Assembly (NCBI GenBank): GCA_947304475.1
Contig: CAMZBE010000045.1
Span: forward strand, 1 to 8,590
Direction of reading: 5' to 3'
DNA length: 8,590 bases
Origin: an uncultured Clostridia bacterium
Lineage (GTDB): Bacteria; Bacillota; Clostridia; Oscillospirales; CAG-272
Shown here: piece after piece, positions 1 through 7,217 of the stretch
Numbering within the stretch: the stretch's first letter is position 1
Layout of the letters: each line of letters opens with the position of its first letter
Made by a program: the position numbers and the translations under genes
Notes under the pieces: generated by a model
The model's input: only the letters and a program-made list of their open reading frames with translations
What the model was told of the DNA's origin: nothing
Databases searched by the model: none

Positions 1-31
1 CGGGATCTCCCACGAGGGAGACAATCCGGAC

Positions 32-37
32 AAGGAG
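32..37 (+). promoter_or_regulatory. Shine-Dalgarno site (AAGGAG) for the exported phosphoesterase
   Basis: AAGGAG lies 6 nt before the ATG at 44. It decides the start: the reading frame is open back to the left edge, so length alone cannot fix it, and another ATG at 40-42 is only 2 nt from this site and in a different frame. The ATG at 44 also puts a signal peptide at the very N-terminus. Confidence 0.8.
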
Positions 38-43
38 TTATGT

Positions 44-2428
44 ATGTTCAGAGAAACCGCTAAAAAGAGAGCCTTTTTGCTGACCGTCGTATTTGCGGCG
101 GTCCTGATCCTTGTCGCTTCGCTGTTCTCCGTTTTCCGCGTAGCCGCCGGCGAGCCCGATGAGGAGATCGCGGATCTCCGTTTTCAGACGGTCAAAAACG
201 ATAACATCGAATCCGACGAGACCGCTCTCCGGTTCCTGTTCACGGTGGGTTCTCTCAAGTATACCCGCGTGGGATTCGTTTTCTCGAAGACCAACACAAA
301 TCCGACGGTGGGCGGGGCCGGCTGTACCGTCGTTGATACGACCGTCGTTTATTCCGCGGTGATCGCCGACGGCGAAACCGTCGGAGCGCCCGACGGACGC
401 TACTGGGCGGCGGTCAAGATCACCGGGATCGAGAACGAGTATTTCGATACGCCGATCTACTTAAACGCCTTCGTCGAGGACGGCAAGGGCATCCGCTACG
501 CGACGGCAGACCGCATCACGGTCTCGAAGGCGTTCGGAAACGAGAGCAACGCCGCCGCGTTCGCCCCGATTCTGCGCTTCGTCGTTGCGAGCGACGTACA
601 TTACACCGAAAACGTCAGCGAACAGGATACGAAGTTCCGTAACCTCCTGACCGACGCCTACGGTTACAGCGACAACCACGCAAAGTATCAGGCGCTGGAC
701 GGCGTATTCATCGTCGGGGATATCGCGCACCGGGGAAAGGCATCCGAACTCGATCGCTTCTTCTCCGATTTCTACGAATACACGAGGACCGGAACCGAGG
801 CGCAGGCGGTGCTCGGCAACCACGAATTCTGGCCCGAACCGCAGTACGCCGTATCCCGTTACCTCTCGGCGTCGGGGTACGAGTCCGCAGACAGGCATAT
901 CACGATCGGGGGTTACCACTTTATCCTGATGTGTCCGAGCCACTACGACGGCTTTGACAACGCGAAGATCGCGTGGCTCTCCGAGCAACTGGAGATCGCA
1001 GCCGCCGACGATCCGACCGGAAAGAAACCCATCTTCGTTTTCCAGCATCATCCCCCGTACGACACCGTTTACGGCAGTGAAGACGAGTGGGGCGTCAAGA
1101 ACCTTTCTCCCGTCTTCTCGCAGTATCCGCAGGTGGTCGACTTTGCCGGGCACTCGCACTTCCCCATCAACGATCCCCGCTCGGTGTGGCAGGGCGACTA
1201 CACCGCCCTCAACACGGGTTCCTGCCGCGAATGGGGCATGGATCTGGCGGGCTATACGTCCAAGACGGTCTTTGCAGTCAACAACGAGGGCGATTGGACG
1301 TTTAACGAAAACGCGAGTTACCTCTACGATCCCGGGAAATTCTACGTCGTCGAGGTCGACGCGAACGACCGGATCCTCGTGAAGGCGTTTGACGTCGGGA
1401 CCGGCGCCGCCGTGATCGAACCGATCCTGCTGAACGTGGGCGATCCCGACAAATTCACCTGCACCGACGACCGCGCGAACACCGAGATCCTGCCCGCCTT
1501 TTCAGCGGAAGCCTCCGTTACCGAGGTTTCGGTCGGCGAAACGTCCGCGACCTTCCGTTTCCCGCGCGTATCAAACGGCGCGTACGTTCAGCATTATCGG
1601 TGCGAACTCCGGCAGGGTGAGACGCTGATCGCGACAGAACGCCGCCTCGACTGCGGGTTCCTGTTCCCAGCCCCCGAAACGCTGAAACTGTCGTTCTCCG
1701 GTCTCGAGGGGGGCGTTACCTACACGGTTCGCATCATTCCGGTCACGTCGTGGGAAAACGAGGGCGAACCGCTGGTCTTCAACTTCACGACCTCCGAGCC
1801 GATACCGCTCGTCTTCTCCGCGCAATTCGGAGAAAACGGCGCGGCACAAGACGCCGTTTCGGGTGAAACGCTCACCAAGCGCGGAGATCCGACCACCGTC
1901 CTGGAAGGCGGGAAATACTACGCCGTATTCGACGGAACCGACGACGCTTACGAATTCGACGGGATCTCGTCCTATTACGGTTCTCTGGTCCACGCTTTCA
2001 CCTTCGAGACCTATCTGTGTATGGATGCAAAGCCCGCCGCTGAATACGTTTCTCCGTTCTCCAGTCAGCAGGGCGGCGGCTTCGGATTCGAGTACACGTC
2101 GGACGGAACGATGAACTTCTGGATCAAGATCGGCGGCAACTGGATCAACGCAAGCACGACGCTCGCGACCGACGAATGGGTGCACCTCGTCGCGACCTTC
2201 GACGGCAGCGTCCTGATCCTCTACCGGAACGGTACGGAGGTCTCCAGAGCAGCCGCTTCCGGAACGGTCGCGACGCCGGCGGCGGATCACCTCTCGATCG
2301 GCGCCGATGCCAAGGGATACAACGGCAGCGAAAGTTACGCCGCCTGCAAAGTGGCGACGGCAAACGTCTATCAGGTCGTGAAGAGCGCAGGCGAGGTCGC
2401 CGAACTCTACTCGCCCTACGCAAACTGA
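44..2428 (+). CDS. Exported multidomain calcineurin-like metallophosphoesterase with C-terminal LamG domain
   Basis: A 794-residue secreted or surface protein, predicted to hydrolyse a phosphoester outside the cell; the substrate is unknown. Residues 1-35 form a signal peptide (KKR, then a long hydrophobic stretch, with a plausible VAA|G cleavage after residue 35), though an uncleaved membrane anchor is possible. Residues about 42-166 are a beta-rich region I cannot assign. Residues about 176-460 are the metallophosphoesterase, with all expected motifs: D184/H186 (SDVHY), D226 (GDIAHRG), N259/H260 (GNHE), H335/H336 (QHHPP) and H370/H372 (GHSH). This predicts an intact dinuclear metal site and an active enzyme. 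Residues about 484-585 look like a fibronectin-III fold. Residues about 588-789 look like a LamG/concanavalin-A-like domain (HAFTFETYL, EWVHLVATFDG, LYRNGTEV), often involved in carbohydrate or surface binding. There is no LPXTG-type sorting signal and no C-terminal membrane segment. The gene converges on the rsgA operon and ends 12 bp before a shared terminator. The phosphoesterase assignment is firm; the fold of the flanking domains is less certain. Confidence 0.9.
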   Translation: MFRETAKKRAFLLTVVFAAVLILVASLFSVFRVAAGEPDEEIADLRFQTVKNDNIESDETALRFLFTVGSLKYTRVGFVFSKTNTNPTVGGAGCTVVDTTVVYSAVIADGETVGAPDGRYWAAVKITGIENEYFDTPIYLNAFVEDGKGIRYATADRITVSKAFGNESNAAAFAPILRFVVASDVHYTENVSEQDTKFRNLLTDAYGYSDNHAKYQALDGVFIVGDIAHRGKASELDRFFSDFYEYTRTGTEAQAVLGNHEFWPEPQYAVSRYLSASGYESADRHITIGGYHFILMCPSHYDGFDNAKIAWLSEQLEIAAADDPTGKKPIFVFQHHPPYDTVYGSEDEWGVKNLSPVFSQYPQVVDFAGHSHFPINDPRSVWQGDYTALNTGSCREWGMDLAGYTSKTVFAVNNEGDWTFNENASYLYDPGKFYVVEVDANDRILVKAFDVGTGAAVIEPILLNVGDPDKFTCTDDRANTEILPAFSAEASVTEVSVGETSATFRFPRVSNGAYVQHYRCELRQGETLIATERRLDCGFLFPAPETLKLSFSGLEGGVTYTVRIIPVTSWENEGEPLVFNFTTSEPIPLVFSAQFGENGAAQDAVSGETLTKRGDPTTVLEGGKYYAVFDGTDDAYEFDGISSYYGSLVHAFTFETYLCMDAKPAAEYVSPFSSQQGGGFGFEYTSDGTMNFWIKIGGNWINASTTLATDEWVHLVATFDGSVLILYRNGTEVSRAAASGTVATPAADHLSIGADAKGYNGSESYAACKVATANVYQVVKSAGEVAELYSPYAN

Positions 2429-2440
2429 TCCGGCAAAATA

Positions 2441-2476
2441 AAAAACGGGAGCGTTCCGGCTCCCGTTTTTCTTTTT
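2441..2476. terminator. Bidirectional rho-independent terminator between the convergent units
   Basis: A perfect 12-bp inverted repeat (2441-2452 with 2459-2470) has a GC-rich core CGGGAGC/GCTCCCG, a 6-nt loop (GTTCCG) and A/T arms. On the plus strand the core is followed by TTTTTCTTTTT. On the minus strand it is followed by TTTTTTATTTT. It therefore serves both the phosphoesterase gene, which ends at 2428, and the rsgA operon, whose TAA (2475-2477) lies about 5 nt upstream of the stem on the minus strand. The T-tract of the plus-direction terminator touches the rsgA stop codon. Confidence 0.9.
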
Positions 2477-3365
2477 ACCAGTCTGTTTTGTTTTTGAGTG
2501 TGGCGAAGAGAGCGCGGTAACTGTCGTGTCGCGACTGCGGGATCTGCCCGTCCCGGACGGCGCGGGCGACGGCGCACTCGTCGGGACCTTCCCCGGTGTG
2601 GGTGCAATCGGCGTAACGGCACTTTCCGCGGTACGCGGCAAACTCGGGGAACGCGTCGAAGAGTTCCGAAAGCGAAAAGAAGTCGAAGCGCGCGAAATCC
2701 AGCATCGAGAACCCCGGGGTATCGGCGACGAACCCGCCGCTCTCGGGAAACAGTTCGACGTGGCGGGTAGTATGTCTTCCCCGCTCGACGCGGCGGCTGA
2801 TCTCCCCCGTTTCGAGCGAAACGCCGGGAAGCAGACGGTTGAGCAGCGTCGATTTCCCGACGCCCGACGCACCGGCGAACGCGGCGGTGCCGCCCGAGGC
2901 GAGTTGCGCCGTCAGGTCGGCTTTCAGTTCGTCGATCCCCTCGCCCGAAAGCGACGAGACCGAAAAAACGGGATACCCGACTTTGCGGTAGAGTTCGGCG
3001 TAGGTCTCCCCCGCTTCTCTGTCCCCGTCGGTCTTGGTGACCACGATCGCGGCGCGAATGGACTTATTCTCCGCTATGGCGAGCAGTTTGTCCAACGTTT
3101 CAAGCGACGGTGCGGGACGCGCGGCGGCGATGACGCAATAGAGCGCGTCAAGGTTGGCGATCGGCGGACGGATCAGCGAGTTCTTGCGCGGTTCCACCTT
3201 TGCGATCACGTATTCCCCGTCGGGACGGTCGAGTTCGACGCGGTCGCCGATCAGCACTTTTTCCTCGTCGCGCTTCAGCGTTCCTCTGGCGCGGCAGGCG
3301 ATTCTGCCGTTTTCGGTCAGGACCTCAAACAGCCCACCGAGCCCCTTGACGACGACGCCCTTCAC
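2475..3365 (-). CDS. rsgA: Ribosome small subunit-dependent GTPase A
   Basis: RsgA (YjeQ/YloQ) is a circularly permuted GTPase that binds the late 30S subunit and checks its maturation. It has an N-terminal OB-fold (about residues 1-65), then G4 TKTD (110-113), a G5-like SLSGEG, G1 GASGVGKST (165-173), G2 in GRHTTRH (197-200) and G3 DTPG (215-218). The permuted order G4-G5-G1-G2-G3 is diagnostic. The C-terminal zinc knuckle has C249, C254, H256 and C264. I choose the GTG at 3365-3363, giving 296 residues: it has GGGGAG 8 nt upstream, makes a 4-bp GTGA overlap with the rlmN stop, and starts the protein at MKGVVVKG, as is usual for the family. The in-frame GTG at 3374 would add three residues but abuts the Shine-Dalgarno with no spacing. 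It is the last gene of the operon, coupled to rlmN and followed by the shared terminator. Confidence 0.95.
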   Translation of the reverse strand: MKGVVVKGLGGLFEVLTENGRIACRARGTLKRDEEKVLIGDRVELDRPDGEYVIAKVEPRKNSLIRPPIANLDALYCVIAAARPAPSLETLDKLLAIAENKSIRAAIVVTKTDGDREAGETYAELYRKVGYPVFSVSSLSGEGIDELKADLTAQLASGGTAAFAGASGVGKSTLLNRLLPGVSLETGEISRRVERGRHTTRHVELFPESGGFVADTPGFSMLDFARFDFFSLSELFDAFPEFAAYRGKCRYADCTHTGEGPDECAVARAVRDGQIPQSRHDSYRALFATLKNKTDW

Positions 3366-4417
3366 GGCGTACACTCCCCGCGTTTTGCGGCGCTCTGTCT
3401 GCGGAGTTGCCCGCAGGCGGCGTTGACGTCGGAGCCGAGACGGCGGCGTAGCGTCGCGGTCACACCGAGACGGTTGAGCGTCTCCGCGAACCGACGGGCG
3501 GAACCCTCGTCCGGGGTTTTATACCCGGTCTCCTTCACCTCGTTCAGCCTAATCAGGTTGACGTGGAGCGGACGGTCGGGAAGGTACAGTTTGAGTAATC
3601 CCGCAAGCCGTTTCGCCTCGTCCTGCGTGTCGTTTTCGCCGGCGATCAGCGTGTACTCGAACGAAATGCGCCGCCCCGTCGCGTCGAAATACGAAGCGCA
3701 GGCGGTGAGCAGTTGATCGAGGTTCCATTTCCGGTTGACCGGCATGATGCCAGACCGCCGCGCGTCGTCCGAGGCGTGGAGCGAGATCGACAGTGTGATG
3801 GGCAGATCCTCTTTTGCGAGATCGTAGATCTTCGGAACGACGCCGCAGGTCGAGAGCGAGATATGCCGGTACCCGATCCCGAGCCCCTCGGGACGGTTGA
3901 TCAGGCGCAGAAAACGCAGGACGTTCTCGTAGTTGTCGAGCGGTTCGCCGATCCCCATGATCACGATGCCGTCGATACGTTCGCCCGCGTCGCGTGCAAG
4001 CGCCGCCACCTCGCCGACCATCTCCCCCGCCGAGAGGTTGCGGACGCGCCCGCCGATGGTCGACGCGCAGAAGGCGCACCCCATCGCGCACCCGACCTGC
4101 GAGGAAACGCAGACCGTGGTGCCGTGTTCGTATTTCATAAGCACCGCCTCGACGGAATTGCCGTCGGACAGTTCGAGCAGATATTTTGCCGTCCCGTCGA
4201 GCGCGGAGACCTGCTTTTCCGCGATCTTCGGCATCACGTCGGGATAATCGGTTTCGAGTTCTTTGCGCAGTTTTTTCGGCAGCGTCGTGATCTCCCCGAC
4301 CGAAAGCCCCCGCGAGAACGCCGAAAAGACCTGTTTTGCGCGATACGCCGGTTGCCCGAGCGACGCGAACAGATCGGCAAGTTCTTCGGGGAACAGCGAG
4401 AGCAGATCGCGATCCAT
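3362..4417 (-). CDS. rlmN: Dual-specificity 23S rRNA (A2503-C2) / tRNA (A37-C2) methyltransferase
   Basis: RlmN is a radical-SAM enzyme that methylates C2 of A2503 in 23S rRNA and of A37 in some tRNAs, tuning the peptidyl-transferase region and decoding. The 351-residue protein carries the cluster motif CX3CX2C at C110, C114 and C117. The two mechanistic cysteines are present: C103 (TVCVSSQ) and C335 (NAACGQL), the latter being the methyl-carrying residue; their spacing from the cluster matches the E. coli enzyme. The GEP-type SAM-binding motif is MGIGEPLDNYENV (about 154-166). The family relative Cfr is less likely, given the SSQVGCAMGC context and the location in a core operon. The ATG has AAAGGAG 7 nt upstream. 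It begins 20 bp after rsmB and overlaps rsgA at its 3' end. Confidence 0.96.
   Translation of the reverse strand: MDRDLLSLFPEELADLFASLGQPAYRAKQVFSAFSRGLSVGEITTLPKKLRKELETDYPDVMPKIAEKQVSALDGTAKYLLELSDGNSVEAVLMKYEHGTTVCVSSQVGCAMGCAFCASTIGGRVRNLSAGEMVGEVAALARDAGERIDGIVIMGIGEPLDNYENVLRFLRLINRPEGLGIGYRHISLSTCGVVPKIYDLAKEDLPITLSISLHASDDARRSGIMPVNRKWNLDQLLTACASYFDATGRRISFEYTLIAGENDTQDEAKRLAGLLKLYLPDRPLHVNLIRLNEVKETGYKTPDEGSARRFAETLNRLGVTATLRRRLGSDVNAACGQLRRQSAAKRGECTP
3374..3379 (-). promoter_or_regulatory. Shine-Dalgarno site (GGGGAG) inside the end of rlmN, setting the rsgA start
   Basis: Read on the minus strand, GGGGAG is followed by 8 nt and then GTG (3365-3363), which overlaps the rlmN TGA as GTGA. 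This geometry favours translational coupling of rsgA to rlmN and argues against the upstream GTG at 3374, whose first base is part of this site. Confidence 0.65.
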
Positions 4418-4437
4418 GCCGGAACTCCTTTCCGTTT

Positions 4438-5766
4438 TCAGGGAGAAACGCGCTCGATCAGCGCGTAATAGAAACCGTCGGTGCCGTGGACGTGCGGATA
4501 GAGCGTGATCTCGCCGTCCGGCGCGTCAAGACCGCAGACCGAGAAGGGTACCCGCCGGAAATCGGGGGCGGTCGCCAAAAAACCTTCTACCACCTCGCGG
4601 TTTTCCTTTGGGTTCAGCGTACAGGTCGAATACAGCAGTCTGCCGCCCGGGGCAAGATACGATGCCGACGCCGCAAGGAGCGACGCTTGCAGGGGCGGGA
4701 GTTCTTCCGCCCGGTCGAGGGCGCGGTAGCGAAGATCGGGCTTCTTTCCGAGAACGCCGAGCCCCGAACAGGGGACGTCGCATAGCACACCGTCGCACTT
4801 ATAGAGAAGCGCGGGATCGGGTTCGCGTCCGTCGCGGCCGGCGACCTTGACCGCGGTCAGCCCGAGCCGGGCGGCGCCGTCCGAGATCAGGGGAAGTTTG
4901 CTGTCGTGAAGATCGAAGGCGTACACGGTCCCCCTGTCACCCATTTCGATCGCGGCGGCAAAACTTTTCCCACCCGGGCAAGCGCAGGGATCGACGACCG
5001 TTGAACCGGGCGCGGGAGACAGGATCGCGGCGGCAAGTTGCGCCGCCTCGTCCTGCACGAAGAACAGTCCCTCGTCAAAGCCCGGAAGCGCCGTGACCGG
5101 GGCGGGATCACAGAGCGTCAGTCCGACGGGAGAATACGTCGTCGGGTACGCTCCGATCCCCGCTTCGGCAAAGCGGGCGGCGAGGTCTTCCCTGCTGATT
5201 TTCAACGTATTGACCGCGAGCGTCAAAGGGCTTTCACGGTTGAAAGCGTCAAGCAGTTTTTCGGTCTCTTCCTCTCCGAGCAAACCGAGAAAGTGACGAA
5301 CCAGATCGGCAGGAAAAGATCGGGAGACCGAAAGATACCGGGCAAGCCCTCTTTCCCTCGGAGGGAACGGAAGGGTAACGAAGCCGTCGGGCGAAGAGAA
5401 CTGCCGGAGCGCGGAACGCAGAACGCCGTTGACGAACCCGCGTTCCCCCTTCCCCTCTCCGAGCGATACGGTCAGATCGACGGCGGCGTGCGCCGGTACG
5501 TTTTTCATAAAGAACAACTGATAAAACCCGAGCCGAAGGACGTTCCGCGTCCGCGGCGCGATCTTATCGCGGGCGGCGACGCGCCCGATCAGGTAATCGA
5601 GGGTGATCCGGCGTTCGACCGTCCCGTAGAGCAGAGCGGTCAGAAAGCCGCGTTCCTCACGCGAAAGCCCCGCCGTCATGGGCGAGTTCAGCGCAAGGTT
5701 CAAATACGTATCGTCGCGCTCCCAGCCTTCAAGCAGACGCAGCGCGAGCCGCCGCACGTCGGTCAT
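4438..5766 (-). CDS. rsmB: 16S rRNA (cytosine-967-C5)-methyltransferase
   Basis: RsmB uses S-adenosylmethionine to make m5C967 in 16S rRNA of the small subunit. The 442-residue length fits the family. The N-terminal part (about 1-130) is a NusB-like RNA-binding domain, recognisable in the RLALRLLEGWERD start and the FVNGVLR segment. The methyltransferase part shows SAM motif I DPCACPGGK (259-267), motif IV DVPCSGLGVLGKKPDLR with C333, and motif VI STCTLNPKEN with the predicted nucleophile C382. The two catalytic cysteines separate this m5C family from other methyltransferases. Its ATG overlaps the fmt stop by one base (TGATG), so translation is probably coupled; the upstream Shine-Dalgarno is weak (a G run 8 to 10 nt away). 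The motif I Cys in ACPGG replaces the usual Ala but should not affect SAM binding. Confidence 0.95.
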   Translation of the reverse strand: MTDVRRLALRLLEGWERDDTYLNLALNSPMTAGLSREERGFLTALLYGTVERRITLDYLIGRVAARDKIAPRTRNVLRLGFYQLFFMKNVPAHAAVDLTVSLGEGKGERGFVNGVLRSALRQFSSPDGFVTLPFPPRERGLARYLSVSRSFPADLVRHFLGLLGEEETEKLLDAFNRESPLTLAVNTLKISREDLAARFAEAGIGAYPTTYSPVGLTLCDPAPVTALPGFDEGLFFVQDEAAQLAAAILSPAPGSTVVDPCACPGGKSFAAAIEMGDRGTVYAFDLHDSKLPLISDGAARLGLTAVKVAGRDGREPDPALLYKCDGVLCDVPCSGLGVLGKKPDLRYRALDRAEELPPLQASLLAASASYLAPGGRLLYSTCTLNPKENREVVEGFLATAPDFRRVPFSVCGLDAPDGEITLYPHVHGTDGFYYALIERVSP

Positions 5767-6719
5767 CAGAGCGTTCCCCCGACGGCGACTTTCCTGCCGC
5801 GAAGGTATTCGGCGGCGCTCATCGCCCCTTTGCCCTCGGGTTTGATCTCGAGCAAATCGAGTGCGCCCTCTCCGCAGGCGACGCGGATATATCCCTCTTT
5901 GTCAAACGACGTCGCAAGGACCGTACCGGGGGCTCCGTCCCCTTTCACGGGGCGGGCGGACAATACCTTGACGGTCGTGCCGTCAAGCCGCGTGAAAAAC
6001 GCGTTCGGGATCGGTGACAATCCGCGGATCCGGCAGTCGAGTTCCCTTGCCGGACGTGAAAAATCAATCGCCGCGTCGGCGCGTTCGATCTTGGCGGCGT
6101 AGGTTGCTTTGGCGTCGTCCTGCTTTTCTTTCGGCAGAGGTTTTCCTTCTTCTATCTCGCGGACGGTCTCGCAGAGCAGATCCGCGCCGATTTCCGCCAA
6201 CCGGTCGTGGACGCTCTCGAGCGTGTCGGTCCCGGTGATCGGGGTGGAACGGCGAAAGATCATATCGCCGGTATCCAGTCCCGCGTCCATATACATAATG
6301 GTCACCCCGGTCTCGCTCTCTCCGTCCATGATCGCGCGCTGCATGGGCGCGGCGCCGCGGTACTTCGGGAGCAGCGAGGCGTGGACGTTGATGCAGCCGT
6401 ATTCAGGATAGGCGAGGACGTTTTCGGGCAGGATCATGCCGAACGCGACCACGAGGATCAGGTCGGGATCGATCATCTTGAGCCATTCTGCGAACGCCTC
6501 GTCGCGCAGCGTCCGGGGCTGAAGAGCAGGTATCCCGTGTTCGTCGGCGTAGATTTTGACCGGGGGCGGCGTCAGAATCGCGCGTCTTCCCTTCGGCTTG
6601 TCGATCCGCGTCACGACGGCGGCGACGTCAAAACCACCGCGCACCAGCCGGTCAAGGCAGGTCACGGCGATCTCCGGCGTCCCCATAAAGACGATCCTCG
6701 GTTTTCTGTTCTCCGTCAT
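5766..6719 (-). CDS. fmt: Methionyl-tRNA formyltransferase
   Basis: Fmt transfers a formyl group from 10-formyltetrahydrofolate to the amino group of initiator Met-tRNA, marking it for translation initiation. The 317-residue length matches the family (E. coli about 315). The N-terminal Rossmann-like formyltransferase domain begins RIVFMGTPEIA. The catalytic triad is visible: N111 and H113 (INVHASLLPKYRG) and D149 (LDTGD). The SLLPKYRGAAP loop contacts the tRNA acceptor end in this family. The C-terminal OB-like tRNA-binding domain starts near residue 210 and ends with the typical EGKGAMSAAEYLRGRK segment. The ATG is preceded by GGAGGGG at 7 nt. It lies 21 bp downstream of def, the enzyme that later removes the formyl group, and overlaps rsmB by one base. 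Confidence 0.97.
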   Translation of the reverse strand: MTENRKPRIVFMGTPEIAVTCLDRLVRGGFDVAAVVTRIDKPKGRRAILTPPPVKIYADEHGIPALQPRTLRDEAFAEWLKMIDPDLILVVAFGMILPENVLAYPEYGCINVHASLLPKYRGAAPMQRAIMDGESETGVTIMYMDAGLDTGDMIFRRSTPITGTDTLESVHDRLAEIGADLLCETVREIEEGKPLPKEKQDDAKATYAAKIERADAAIDFSRPARELDCRIRGLSPIPNAFFTRLDGTTVKVLSARPVKGDGAPGTVLATSFDKEGYIRVACGEGALDLLEIKPEGKGAMSAAEYLRGRKVAVGGTL

Positions 6720-6740
6720 ACGCGTTCCCCTCCGTTTCGG

Positions 6741-7196
6741 TCAGCCCTCGAGTTCACCGACCAGCGAGTCGGTGAAGAGTTTGCCGTCCAGATGGTCGAG
6801 TTCGTGGCAGAAGGCGCGGGCGAGCAGGTCCGAGCCGGTGTATTCGACCTCTTCCCCGTCGAGCCCCTGCGCCCGGACGGTGACGTGCATCGGACGGCGC
6901 GTCTTTCCCCACTTGCCGGGAAGCGAAAGGCACCCCTCCTGCTCGCACTGTTCGCCGGCGAATGCGACGATCCTCGGATTGATCAGAACGATGGGTTTTC
7001 CCTCTTCCACCTCGATCACGACGACGCGGCGCAATACGCCCACCTGAACGGCGGCAAGCCCGCAGCCGTTGGCGTCGCGCATGGTATCGATCATATCTTC
7101 GACCAACCGCGTGATCCGGGGCGTGATCTCCTCGACCGGGCGGCTGGTTTTGCGGAGAACCGGATCTCCGACTTTGACGATCTTACGGATTGCCAT
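6741..7196 (-). CDS. def: Peptide deformylase
   Basis: Def is a cytosolic metalloenzyme that removes the N-terminal formyl group from nascent proteins, the counterpart of the adjacent fmt. At 151 residues it is at the short, compact end of the family. All three signature motifs are present: motif 1 GCGLAAVQ (44-51, with Q51), motif 2 EGCLS (87-91, metal ligand C89) and motif 3 HELDH (131-135, metal ligands H131 and H135, catalytic E132). Nothing essential is missing, so an active enzyme is expected. The ATG has AAAGGA 7 nt upstream. It starts 21 bp after priA and is followed by fmt after another 21 bp. Confidence 0.97.
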   Translation of the reverse strand: MAIRKIVKVGDPVLRKTSRPVEEITPRITRLVEDMIDTMRDANGCGLAAVQVGVLRRVVVIEVEEGKPIVLINPRIVAFAGEQCEQEGCLSLPGKWGKTRRPMHVTVRAQGLDGEEVEYTGSDLLARAFCHELDHLDGKLFTDSLVGELEG

Positions 7197-7217
7197 AACT
7201 GTTTCCTTTCTTCCGCG

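Noticed and set aside
6..21. A 6-bp hairpin (TCTCCC, loop ACGA, GGGAGA) just upstream of the phosphoesterase gene, considered as a terminator of an upstream gene or a leader element.
   Set aside because: The stem is short, there is no T-tract after it, and only 43 bases of context exist. The frame of the downstream gene is also open through it, so a chance repeat is as likely.
1571..2872. A 433-codon minus-strand open frame running from within rsgA through the terminator and into the phosphoesterase gene.
   Set aside because: It crosses the strong bidirectional terminator and overlaps conserved coding sequence on both sides; its start is a different frame within rsgA.
2526..3716. A 396-codon plus-strand open frame antisense to rsgA and the 3' part of rlmN.
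   Set aside because: It is rich in Arg, Gly, Asp and Glu with no recognisable motif, has no clear Shine-Dalgarno, spans the junction of two well-supported genes and is the kind of long antisense frame expected from GC-rich codon use.
3713..4468. A 251-codon plus-strand open frame antisense to rlmN.
   Set aside because: Its translation is the antisense of the radical-SAM core and has no motif of its own.
5038..6102. A 354-codon plus-strand open frame antisense to rsmB and fmt.
   Set aside because: It covers parts of two certain genes on the other strand, its composition is Arg/Pro/Ser-heavy and it shows no domain. It is a shadow frame.
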